A stretch of 64,000 bases of DNA from DATJGR01 sp963812255. GTDB lineage: Bacteria; Pseudomonadota; Gammaproteobacteria; Pseudomonadales; Azotimanducaceae. The notes beneath the pieces are model-generated. The model searched no databases, had not been told where the DNA came from, and saw nothing but the letters and a program-made list of their open reading frames with translations. Every line of letters begins with the position of its first letter. Within the stretch, counting starts at the first letter, position 1. Of the stretch, positions 37,043-44,780 are shown one piece after another. The stretch is from contig CAWEUM010000005.1 of assembly GCA_963812255.1 (NCBI GenBank), forward strand, positions 2,294,001 through 2,358,000, in the 5' to 3' direction. The position numbers and the translations under genes were made by a program.

Positions 37043-38089
37043 ATGATCTTCGAGCAAGTCACCGTGGGGGGTTGCCAGTCGTATCTCGTCGGATGCGAGG
37101 AGACGTCGATCGCGGTGCTCATCGATCCCGAGATCGGTCACGTCGATCGATATCTCGCGTTGGCGGCGAGGGATGCGTTGCGTATCCGCTATGTAATCGA
37201 CACCCATACCCATGCCGATCACTTCTCGGCCACGCGGCAACTTGCGCGCCAGCTTGGCGTGCCGGTGGTGATGTACCGCACCAGTCCGGCGCCGTTTGTA
37301 GATATGCGGCTCGACGATGGCGACATGCTGGCGGTCGGGCAATTGCGTCTCAAGGTGATGCATACGCCCGGGCACACTCGGGATTCGATGTGCCTGATCA
37401 CCGAAGACCGGGTGTTCACGGGGGACACACTGCTGATAGGCGGCACCGGACGGACGGATCTGCCGAGCGGTGACCCCGATGCCCTTTACGACAGTTTGTT
37501 CGATCGCCTGCTGCGGCTCCCGCCGGCCCTGATGGTGTACCCGGCACACGACTACAAGGGCCGCCGCCATTCGAGCATCGGCGAGGAAATCGCGTCGAAT
37601 CCTCGGCTGCAGCCGTGCACGCGCGCCGAGTTCGCGCAGATGATGCGCAGCCTCAATCTGAGTATGCCGACTCACGTGACCGAGGCGTTACGGACCAACA
37701 TGAGCGGCGGCAAAAGCATCGCACAGATGTTGTCCGATGCGGCGGCGAAGGTGCCGTTCATGTCGCTGGAGGATCTGAAGTTGCGCATCGAGTCCGGCGC
37801 CAACGACCTGATTATTCTCGACGTTCGTGAGCGTGATCAGTTCGAGCAAGGGCATGTCGCGGGCGCGCGCCTGCTGCCGCGGGGGCAGCTCGAACTGCGG
37901 GTGAACGATGAGCTTCCGGACCCCACGCGCAGAGTGTTGGTGTGCTGCGAATTCGGGCGTATCTCGACACTTGCGACGGCGACGCTGCGGGAGATGGGCT
38001 TCCTCGGTGCAGTGGCGCTGGATGGCGGTATGAAGGCGTGGCGCGGCGCGGGCTATCCGGTGGAGACCGGATCGCTGACGACCTCGTGA
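37043..38089 (+). CDS. Persulfide dioxygenase-rhodanese fusion
   Basis: 348 aa. Residues 1-230 are a metallo-beta-lactamase-fold ETHE1-type persulfide dioxygenase: H55-T-H57-A-D59-H60, HTPGHTRDSM, FTGDTLLIGGTGRTD and YPAHDYKG. Residues 250-345 form a rhodanese domain (LIILDVRERDQFEQGHVAGA) with active-site Cys about 302 (VCCEFGRIS). It oxidises glutathione persulfide to sulfite; fusions of this type can pass sulfane sulfur between domains. AAAGGAGG precedes the ATG. The next gene encodes a YeiH-like exporter, and methanethiol oxidase (an H2S source) lies 10 kb away. Confidence 0.92.
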   Translation: MIFEQVTVGGCQSYLVGCEETSIAVLIDPEIGHVDRYLALAARDALRIRYVIDTHTHADHFSATRQLARQLGVPVVMYRTSPAPFVDMRLDDGDMLAVGQLRLKVMHTPGHTRDSMCLITEDRVFTGDTLLIGGTGRTDLPSGDPDALYDSLFDRLLRLPPALMVYPAHDYKGRRHSSIGEEIASNPRLQPCTRAEFAQMMRSLNLSMPTHVTEALRTNMSGGKSIAQMLSDAAAKVPFMSLEDLKLRIESGANDLIILDVRERDQFEQGHVAGARLLPRGQLELRVNDELPDPTRRVLVCCEFGRISTLATATLREMGFLGAVALDGGMKAWRGAGYPVETGSLTTS

Positions 38090-38133
38090 GGGGGAATGGG
38101 CCGGTGGCAGGACCGCCTCGGGGGCATCGCTAA

Positions 38134-39051
38134 TTGGCGAACGCCTGGGCCATCGTCATCGTCCTTCTGGTGCCCCTGGTCTGGTACGGCAACCCGGCGG
38201 TTGCGCTGCTCGCCGGCATCGTGCTGAGCTTGTCGTGGAGAACGCCGCTCGGTGTCGGCGGACATCGCTGGGGTCGCTTGTCACTCCAGAGCGCGATCGT
38301 GCTGCTCGGGTTCTCGTTGAGCATCCGGCGCGTGGCCGAGGTCAGCGGCGACACCCTGGGGCTGGTGACGGCCTATGTCCTGGGCGTACTGAGCGTCGGG
38401 CTCGTGCTCGCATGGGCGTTGCGGTTGGAACGCGAAAGCGGTTTGCTGATGGCGGCCGGTACCGCCGTTTGCGGCGGCACCACGATCGCTACGCTCGCTC
38501 CGCTGATCGGCGCTCGCCCGGATCAGGTAGGCGTCTCCATCGGGATCGTATTTCTGTTGAATGCAATTGCGCTGTTCGGCTTTCCGATCATCGGTCACGC
38601 ACTCGGAATGAGCCAGACCCAATTCGGCGTGTGGGTTGCGCTCGCGATCCACGATACGAGTTCCGTGCTCGCGACGGCCGCCATCTACGGCAACGAAGCG
38701 CTGAAGGTTGCGACGACAGTCAAGCTCGGGCGCACACTGTGGCTGATTCCGCTTGCGCTGATCGTGAGCCTGGCATTCGGGCAGAAGACGGCACGGGTAC
38801 GCGTACCGGGATTCATCCTAGCGTTCCTGGCGGCGTCGACGCTGACGAGCGTCGTTTCACTGCCGAGTTGGGTCGGCCAGGACGCGGGTCGTGCCAGTAA
38901 GGCCATGCTGGTGGTGGCGCTGTTCTTCATTGGTACCGAAATCACTGGGACGACGTTGAAGCTGATGCGTGGCCGCGTGCTAGCGCATGCGCTCCTGCTC
39001 TGGGTCGCTGCCGGATCGGCAATGTGGGTTGCCGCAGTGACGTTGTTTTGA
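38134..39051 (+). CDS. YeiH/UPF0324 family membrane protein (putative sulfur-oxyanion exporter)
   Basis: 305 aa with 8-10 hydrophobic helices. Family blocks are present: LLGFSLSIRRV, GTAVCGGTTIAT, AIHDTSSVLATAAIYG and KLGRTLW. Start TTG 38134 has GGGGG 9 nt upstream, and no in-frame ATG exists nearby. It follows the persulfide dioxygenase by 44 bp, so a role in exporting sulfite or a related anion is a fair inference. The family is annotated as putative sulfate exporter on weak evidence. Confidence 0.85.
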   Translation: MANAWAIVIVLLVPLVWYGNPAVALLAGIVLSLSWRTPLGVGGHRWGRLSLQSAIVLLGFSLSIRRVAEVSGDTLGLVTAYVLGVLSVGLVLAWALRLERESGLLMAAGTAVCGGTTIATLAPLIGARPDQVGVSIGIVFLLNAIALFGFPIIGHALGMSQTQFGVWVALAIHDTSSVLATAAIYGNEALKVATTVKLGRTLWLIPLALIVSLAFGQKTARVRVPGFILAFLAASTLTSVVSLPSWVGQDAGRASKAMLVVALFFIGTEITGTTLKLMRGRVLAHALLLWVAAGSAMWVAAVTLF

Positions 39052-39116
39052 CTGGAATAACGATAGGTAAAATGGTTCCTTCCGAGATCACAACAGGGTG
39101 AAGAGAATGCCCAGTC

Positions 39117-39206
39117 ATGACGATCCGCTCCACGACGATAGACCCCCTCAGCTTGGCCGCGTTGGCGTTCTTCGCCGCATATGTCGCGGTCGGGCTACTC
39201 GCCTAA
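39117..39206 (+). CDS. Possible 29-residue single-TM peptide upstream of the NACHT gene
   Basis: ATG 39117 opens a short frame ending in TAA (39204-39206). The product is a short polar start (MTIRSTTIDP) and one hydrophobic helix (LSLAALAFFAAYVAVGLLA). No strong ribosome site (AGAGA about 10 nt ahead). It lies 82 bp before the NACHT gene on the same strand. It may be a real small membrane peptide, or a chance frame. Confidence 0.3.
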   Translation: MTIRSTTIDPLSLAALAFFAAYVAVGLLA

Positions 39207-39288
39207 ATTCCAGTGATTCGAATCCCTCGGGCGATCACTTACTGATTGTTGCGTGTTCGGTCGCGCTACACTTCGGACGAAGGCTCTG

Positions 39289-41244
39289 ATGAGCGACCCG
39301 CTTGCAAGTTCCGAGCTCTGGTGGCCCGTCGTTGCACTGGCCGGTGCGCTCGTGTTGGTGGCCTATGCCGTCCGGAAATTCCTGGGATCGGTGATGGGCC
39401 GACGCCGACTCGGGCGGGCGCTTGGTGCAGGCTCGTTCGATCCCGACACGATTCTCCGTGCGACCCGAAATTACGTCGAACCCGACTGCCTCCAACTCGA
39501 TGCGTCTGGTATCGGGGCGCAACCGACGTCGCCGCTGCTGGCGCGCATGGACGAACTGCTGTCCCGTCCAGACGGCCCCAAGCACTATTTGCTGCTCGCT
39601 GACTCGGGCATGGGCAAGACGACGTTTCTGCTGAACTACTGTTATCGGAACCAGCAGCGTAGAGCGAGCAAGCGCCTACGGATCGTGATGATCCCGCTCG
39701 GCCGTCCGGATGCGCTGAGCAAACTCGAATCGGTGCAACACCCGACGGACACCTTGGCGTTTCTCGATGGATTCGACGCCGACGCGGATGGCGCCGGCGG
39801 TCGCGACCAACGAATCGAGCAGATCATGGCGGCCTGTGCCCACTTCAAGCGCGTTGTGATCTCGTGCAGGACCGAGCCGCGCGGCTACGCATTTGAAAAA
39901 ATCCATTTGGCGCCGTTCTCGGAACGACAGATCAACGACTATCTCAGACGCAGCTTGCCGTGGTTTCAGTGGCGGCGCAGGCGTCGCGCGAACGCGGTTA
40001 TCGCTTCCATACCGGATCTGGCCACACGACCGATGTTGCTGGCGCTGGTGCCCGAACTCGTCAGCACCGGACGCACGATTTCCGAGCCGTTCGAACTGTA
40101 TGAGTTCATGGTCGAGAGTGGGTTCGAACGCGAACGCGGATGGATCGAGCCGACCCTGCTGCGATCGATATCCGAAAAACTGGCGGTCGAGCTATATCTG
40201 CGGTTGTCGGCGGGTGGGAGTGACCGTATTGAAATGAGCGAGCTGGCGCAGATCGCGGGCCTCGAGTCACCGAAGTTGGAACTATGGCAGCCGGGTGCGC
40301 GATCTCTCGTCAATCGAGACGCGGTGGGGCGCTTCAGGTTTGTGCACCGGTCGGTGCTCGAGTACTTGTTCGTCTGCACGCTCGCTCGCGGCGAAGACCG
40401 ATCTCTATCGGTGCGTTGGTCCGATTTCATGCGACGACTGTTCGTGAGCTGGGCCAACGTGATGGAGAAACGGCAGGGGAAAGCCGCGGTGCGGGACATG
40501 CTGGCCCGTGACTTTACGGCCACTGGCGTATTCCCGCTATCGGAACTGCACCCTGATCCCGGGCAGCTAAAGACGTCTCAGCTTCTCGCCACGGAGTCGT
40601 TCGAATCGGACGGGCCTGGTGCGTCGCCGGTGTGGGATCCAACGACATACGTGACAGAGCACTATGTCGAGCATTCTCTGTACCTGTGTGATCGTTCGAG
40701 CGACACCGTCATTTTTGTCCCCACGGATTGGCGACGGATCGGCAACGGCGTCGACGCGGAATCGGCCCGACTTTTCCTGGCGACTCGATCCGAAGCGGAC
40801 AATCAGATCACCGCACTGAACAACCACCGAAGAGATGATCGTGACAACTGGCGCGCTCCGACGCTCGAAGAACTCGACCTGGTGTTCCGGTTGAACCTCG
40901 AGATGGGATTTCTGCCGCACGGCCAATTCGTCTGGACCGCGGATCACACGAGCGACGCCGAACGAGTCGTCGCCCAGATGAGCAGCGCCGTAGACGGCGG
41001 CGATCGACGCTTGAATCCGATCGGCGTGCGTAAGGTAGCCGGTGCCAGTGCAGACGCGAACGGCTATTTCGTATCGTCAATGCCGCCGCTGGGAATTCGT
41101 GACCGCAGAGGTCGCTACGACGCATCGTTTCAAGCCCTCCTCTTGAGGGTCTCGCAAGGCGCGGCAGAGGCGTTTTCGAAGGCGCTCAATGACGCGCCGG
41201 GGCATCCGCGGACAACTCAACGAGAGAGTAAGGGGGGTGTGTGA
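39289..41244 (+). CDS. Membrane-anchored NACHT/STAND NTPase with Lcl-like C-terminal domain
   Basis: 651 aa. One membrane helix near the N-terminus (WWPVVALAGALVLVAYAV, 10-28) is followed by a NACHT-type P-loop NTPase. Walker A is LLADSGMGKTTFLL (about 101-114) and Walker B LAFLDGFDAD (about 156-165), with RVVISCRTEPRG as the sensor strand. Next come a winged-helix/helical part with LATRPMLLALVPEL and FVHRSVLEYLF, both typical of STAND ATPases. The C-terminal ~150 residues contain NWRAPTLEELDLVF and FVWTADHTSD, the pattern of Lcl/DUF1566 (C-type-lectin/FGE-like fold). GAAGG lies 5 nt before ATG 39289. Bacterial NACHT proteins are frequently phage-defence or signalling sensors; here that is inference. 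Confidence 0.75.
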   Translation: MSDPLASSELWWPVVALAGALVLVAYAVRKFLGSVMGRRRLGRALGAGSFDPDTILRATRNYVEPDCLQLDASGIGAQPTSPLLARMDELLSRPDGPKHYLLLADSGMGKTTFLLNYCYRNQQRRASKRLRIVMIPLGRPDALSKLESVQHPTDTLAFLDGFDADADGAGGRDQRIEQIMAACAHFKRVVISCRTEPRGYAFEKIHLAPFSERQINDYLRRSLPWFQWRRRRRANAVIASIPDLATRPMLLALVPELVSTGRTISEPFELYEFMVESGFERERGWIEPTLLRSISEKLAVELYLRLSAGGSDRIEMSELAQIAGLESPKLELWQPGARSLVNRDAVGRFRFVHRSVLEYLFVCTLARGEDRSLSVRWSDFMRRLFVSWANVMEKRQGKAAVRDMLARDFTATGVFPLSELHPDPGQLKTSQLLATESFESDGPGASPVWDPTTYVTEHYVEHSLYLCDRSSDTVIFVPTDWRRIGNGVDAESARLFLATRSEADNQITALNNHRRDDRDNWRAPTLEELDLVFRLNLEMGFLPHGQFVWTADHTSDAERVVAQMSSAVDGGDRRLNPIGVRKVAGASADANGYFVSSMPPLGIRDRRGRYDASFQALLLRVSQGAAEAFSKALNDAPGHPRTTQRESKGGV

Positions 41245-41387
41245 CTCGGGAACCAGGGTGCATCGAGAATCGGCGGCGGCACCGATCCGGACGGCAATGA
41301 TGCAAACGCTCTTCAATCGGACGTGGCTTTCGGCGCTGAAGGGTATCGTGCCGGTGACGCCTTCGAATCCCCGCGTATCGATTGGGT

Positions 41388-41972
41388 TCAACGCAACGCG
41401 GTACCCACGTTCGTATCCGCTCGAACCACTGACCACCCCCGTGGGATCGTTGGGCCGAACGCCTGACGGGCAAACGAACTCGAACCGGAACTGTGGATCA
41501 CGTCGTCAGGGCATTCGAACTCTCGGAATACCGGGCGCGACGCGATGAAGGACCGCCACAGTTTGTCCAGTTCGGCTGCGCCAGCGTGTTTGCCGTCAGC
41601 GTGCATCAGCGGGACCAGCTCCCCGAAAATCAGGACGCGACGGAAGCGGGCTGCAGTCCGATCTACGAGCGCACCGACCTGCTGAGCAAAGCGGCTCACA
41701 TCGGGCAGACCATCGACGATGATCGTCGAAAGAGCGTCTAGCGCATTCAAGGATACATACTGTCCCTTAGCGAGTACGGCGATGACATTGATGCCCTGCA
41801 TGGTCAGGTGCTTTTCGAGCAACCTTCGATGGGTACCGGAGACAATCGACACGACCGCGTTGCCTGTGTCCAACTCGCTGCACATGGCGCTGCCAATCTC
41901 GGCGATCAGCGTTGCATCGTCGCCAGACTGCGCGACGGCCATGGCGTCTTGACCCGCTCTGCGTGTGCTCAT
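41388..41972 (-). CDS. Stand-alone MEDS (DcmR-type sensory) domain protein
   Basis: 194 aa. A KaiC-like MEDS domain is recognisable over its whole length: AMCSELDTGNAVVSIVSGTH, LLEKHLTMQGINV, GQYVSLNALDAL, a GLPDVSRFAQQVGALV helix and FGELVPLMHADGKHAGAAEL. MEDS domains are found in methylotroph DcmR regulators and in front of histidine kinases. Here no kinase or DNA-binding domain is attached. ATG 41972 is chosen because the upstream in-frame sequence is Arg/Cys-rich and non-homologous. Convergent with the NACHT gene, stops 143 bp apart. Confidence 0.78.
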   Translation of the reverse strand: MSTRRAGQDAMAVAQSGDDATLIAEIGSAMCSELDTGNAVVSIVSGTHRRLLEKHLTMQGINVIAVLAKGQYVSLNALDALSTIIVDGLPDVSRFAQQVGALVDRTAARFRRVLIFGELVPLMHADGKHAGAAELDKLWRSFIASRPVFREFECPDDVIHSSGSSSFARQAFGPTIPRGWSVVRADTNVGTALR

Positions 41973-42388
41973 CCGCCCCCCGATTCGACTGCCAATGCGA
42001 TGGCGGACACACTGAGCGCACTTGAATCGGGAATCCGTTCGGTAGCGCACACACTGCGATCACCACGCTGCGCGGAAACCCACGTCCGCCCGCTTCACGT
42101 TGCGTTTGACGCCGCTTTGACGGCCGGGCCGATGATCCTGATCTAGCCGCCGCTTGGCGTTGCAGCATTGGGCTCGTGTCGCAGCCCTAAACTGCGCGTG
42201 GCAACCATGGATTCCTTCTTCGAGTATTCGGCGGTGTTGTTTTTGCTGGGGTTGGTGCCGCTGGATCTGGTTTATCGGGCGCGTCGTTTCGAAACAGTGG
42301 CCGGCTGGCGGCGGATCGCGTCCGCCGTCCTCCGCGTGGAGGAGAATGCGTGACTCGTGGGCGCCTGCACGAATCTGCTAGCCAGCAG
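41973..42388. other. Gap with a short hydrophobic reading frame
   Basis: No complete gene. A 48-residue frame at 42207-42353 starts MDSFFEYSAVLFLLGLVPLD and looks like the N-terminus of an integral membrane protein, but stops early; it may be a gene remnant or a small membrane peptide. GCTAGC-CAGCA-GCTAGC (42377-42393) overlaps the pgm stop and could be a short hairpin. Confidence 0.35.
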
Positions 42389-44032
42389 CTAGCGGGGATC
42401 GAGTGATTCCCTGACGATTGCCTGCGCCTCTGCGATGATCCGCTGCAGGTGGTCGCCGCCGCGAAAACTCTCCGCGTAGATTTTGTAGATGTCTTCGGTG
42501 CCGGATGGTCGCGCCGCGAACCAGCCGTTTGCGGCGATGACCTTGACGCCGCCTATGGAGGCGCCGTTGTATGGCGCGTTCGTCAGCACGGTTTCGATGG
42601 ATTCGCCCGCGAGTTCGCGCGACGCGATCTGCGAGACCGACAGACGCGACAACTTCTGTTTTTCCGCAGGCGTTGCCGGTGCTTCGAAACGCTGGTACAC
42701 GGGGTTCCCGTATTGCTGCGTCAGCGTGTCGTAGGCGCCGGCCGGGTCGCGCTGCAGTGTCGCCGTGATTTCCGCGGCCAGCAGTGCCGGTGCGATGCCG
42801 TCTTTATCCGTGGTCCAGACGCGCCCGTCGCGTCGCAGAAACGACGCGCCGGCGCTTTCTTCGCCGCCGAACCCGAGCGAGCCGTCGAACAATCCATCGA
42901 CGAACCATTTGAATCCGACGGGTACTTCTGCCAGCTCACGAGGCAATCCTGCCGCAACGTGGTCGATCATCGTGCTGCTGACGATCGTTTTTCCGACGCC
43001 GGCACGTGCCGCCCATTGCGGTCGATGGCGGAACAGATAGTCGATCGCGACCGCAAGATACTGGTTCGCCTGCATCAGGCCGCCGCTTTTCGTCACGATC
43101 CCGTGGCGGTCGTGATCGGTGTCGCATGCAAACGCAATGTCGAACGAATCCTTCATGCCGATCAGCCGCTGCATCGCATATGCGGAGGAGGGATCCAGCC
43201 GGATCTTGCCGTCCCAATCGAGCGTCATGAATCCAAACGTCGGATCGACGCGCTCACTGACGACGCTCAGGTCGACGCGATAGTGCTCGGCGATTGCGGC
43301 CCAGTAGTGCACACCGGCTCCGCCAAGCGGATCCACACCCATCCGAATCCCAGAGCCCCGAATGGCGTCCATATCGATCACGTTGCCCAAGTCGTTCACG
43401 TACGCGTGCAGATAGTCGTATCGATGCGTCGTGTCGGCCTTCAGTGCCTGCTCGAAAGAAACGCGCTGGATACCGACGAGGTTCGCGGTCAACAATTCGT
43501 TGGCGCGGGTTTCGATCCAGCGGGTGATATCGGTATCCGCGGGGCCGCCGTTCGTTGCGTTGTATTTGAAGCCGCCGCTGTCGGGCGGATTATGCGACGG
43601 CGTGACGACGATACCGTCGGCGAGTCCGTCACGTCGTCCACGGTTGTACGTCAGGATTGCAAGTGATACCGCTGGTGTCGGCGTGTATTCGCCCGCGGTT
43701 GCGATCATCGTTTCAACCCCGTTGCCGGCCAGTACCTCGAGCGCGCTTGTGAACGCGGGCTCCGAAAGGGCGTGCGTATCGATGCCGATGAACAACGGGC
43801 CGTCGATGGCTTTGGATTTGCGGTATTCGCAGATCGCCTGTGTGATCGCAAGTACATGCTGTTCGTTGAAGCTGTGATCGAAAGCAGAACCGCGGTGTCC
43901 GGACGTGCCGAACGCGACGCGTTGTGCCGCAACCGACGGATCAGGTGTCGCGGCATAGTACTGCGTGATCAATCTCGCAACGTTGACCAACAATTCCGCT
44001 GGAGCGGGTTTGCCTGCCAGTGGGTTCGCCAT
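42389..44032 (-). CDS. pgm: Phosphoglucomutase (alpha-D-glucose-1,6-phosphate dependent)
   Basis: 547 aa, as E. coli Pgm (546). Interconverts glucose 6-phosphate and glucose 1-phosphate. Family blocks are VAFGTSGHRGS at the N-terminus, the phospho-Ser loop VVTPSHNPPDSGGFKYN (Ser146), the metal loop FACDTDHDRHG, the sugar loop GGEESAG and the phosphate loop RPSGTEDIYKIY. ATG 44032 starts MANPLAGK; an in-frame ATG 18 nt earlier is also possible. Glucose 1-phosphate leads to UDP-glucose, donor of the cyclic glucan synthase encoded in the same island. Confidence 0.96.
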   Translation of the reverse strand: MANPLAGKPAPAELLVNVARLITQYYAATPDPSVAAQRVAFGTSGHRGSAFDHSFNEQHVLAITQAICEYRKSKAIDGPLFIGIDTHALSEPAFTSALEVLAGNGVETMIATAGEYTPTPAVSLAILTYNRGRRDGLADGIVVTPSHNPPDSGGFKYNATNGGPADTDITRWIETRANELLTANLVGIQRVSFEQALKADTTHRYDYLHAYVNDLGNVIDMDAIRGSGIRMGVDPLGGAGVHYWAAIAEHYRVDLSVVSERVDPTFGFMTLDWDGKIRLDPSSAYAMQRLIGMKDSFDIAFACDTDHDRHGIVTKSGGLMQANQYLAVAIDYLFRHRPQWAARAGVGKTIVSSTMIDHVAAGLPRELAEVPVGFKWFVDGLFDGSLGFGGEESAGASFLRRDGRVWTTDKDGIAPALLAAEITATLQRDPAGAYDTLTQQYGNPVYQRFEAPATPAEKQKLSRLSVSQIASRELAGESIETVLTNAPYNGASIGGVKVIAANGWFAARPSGTEDIYKIYAESFRGGDHLQRIIAEAQAIVRESLDPR

Positions 44033-44179
44033 GTGTGTCGGTCCTTCCATTCGTGATCTATCGGTACGTCAGCGCACAGACCCTCGATGGGCCAGAAGCC
44101 TAGTGTACCGATCAGTAAACCCGAACGTTCCTTCGAACGGACCCAACGGGTTGCTTATTTGGAACCTCAAGAGAATCAG

Positions 44180-44494
44180 ATGATGAAACACTTCAGTCGC
44201 ACGACGGTACTCGTTGCTGTATTGGGCTTGGCCGCAGTGGCCGGTTGCGCGTCGACGCGTACGCACGAAAGCACGGGTCAATATGTAGACGACTCCGCAA
44301 TCACCACCAAGGTCAAGGCTGCGATCCTCGCAGACGACACGCTGAAGTCGAGCGAAATCAACGTCGAATCGTTCAAAGGCAAAGTTCAGTTGAGCGGCTT
44401 CGTACGCTCGCAAGCGAACATCGATCAGGCTGTCGCGGTGGCTGAAGGTGTCCACGGCGTCGTGTCGGTCAAAAACGACATGAGACTGAAGTGA
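44180..44494 (+). CDS. BON-domain lipoprotein (OsmY-like)
   Basis: 104 aa periplasmic lipoprotein. Signal VLVAVLGLAAVAGC with lipobox Cys23, then one BON domain (DSAITTKVKAAILADDTLKS; VQLSGFVRSQANIDQAVAVA; GVVSVKNDMRL). BON domains bind phospholipid surfaces and stabilise the envelope under osmotic stress. Two consecutive ATGs at 44180 and 44183. Its stop overlaps the GTG of the next lipoprotein gene. Confidence 0.9.
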   Translation: MMKHFSRTTVLVAVLGLAAVAGCASTRTHESTGQYVDDSAITTKVKAAILADDTLKSSEINVESFKGKVQLSGFVRSQANIDQAVAVAEGVHGVVSVKNDMRLK

Positions 44495-44715
44495 GAACCT
44501 CCGGGCGATTTGCGACCGGCGCGTGGGTTGCGGCGGTCGTGATGGGACTCGGTGCGTGTGACAGCATGTCACATCGGCAAAAGGTCACCGCGGAGAGCGC
44601 CGGCATGGGCGCGTTCGGCGGCGCCTTGCTCACTGGTGGCAGCGCGATCGGAACGGTCGGAGGCGCCGCGTTGGGCGGCCTGATCGGTCAGGAAGTCGGT
44701 AAGAACCACTCGTAG
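44491..44715 (+). CDS. Glycine-zipper lipoprotein
   Basis: 74 aa. Lipobox GLGAC, then DSMSHRQK and a glycine-zipper helix pair rich in G-x3-G (GMGAFGGALLTGG; GTVGGAALGGLIGQEVG). GTG 44491 overlaps the stop of the BON gene (GTGA). It is paralogous to the protein at 46321-46551 on the other strand, sharing CDSMSHR and the same zipper. Envelope-associated; function unknown. Confidence 0.82.
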   Translation: MRTSGRFATGAWVAAVVMGLGACDSMSHRQKVTAESAGMGAFGGALLTGGSAIGTVGGAALGGLIGQEVGKNHS

Positions 44716-44780
44716 CAGCAGATGAAGGGTGTGTCGGTCATTCGACCGGCACATTGTCGTCTCATGGCAAATGCCGCGAG

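Noticed and set aside
39205..39240. TTCGAATCC resembling a tRNA T-loop upstream of the NACHT gene
   Set aside because: Flanking bases do not form the T stem, and no anticodon arm or acceptor stem is found.
39289..41244. Reading the NACHT protein's tail as a true formylglycine-generating enzyme for the sulfatase at 87-1760
   Set aside because: The catalytic cysteines of FGE are not present in the C-terminal region; only the Lcl-like WRxPTxEEL pattern is seen.
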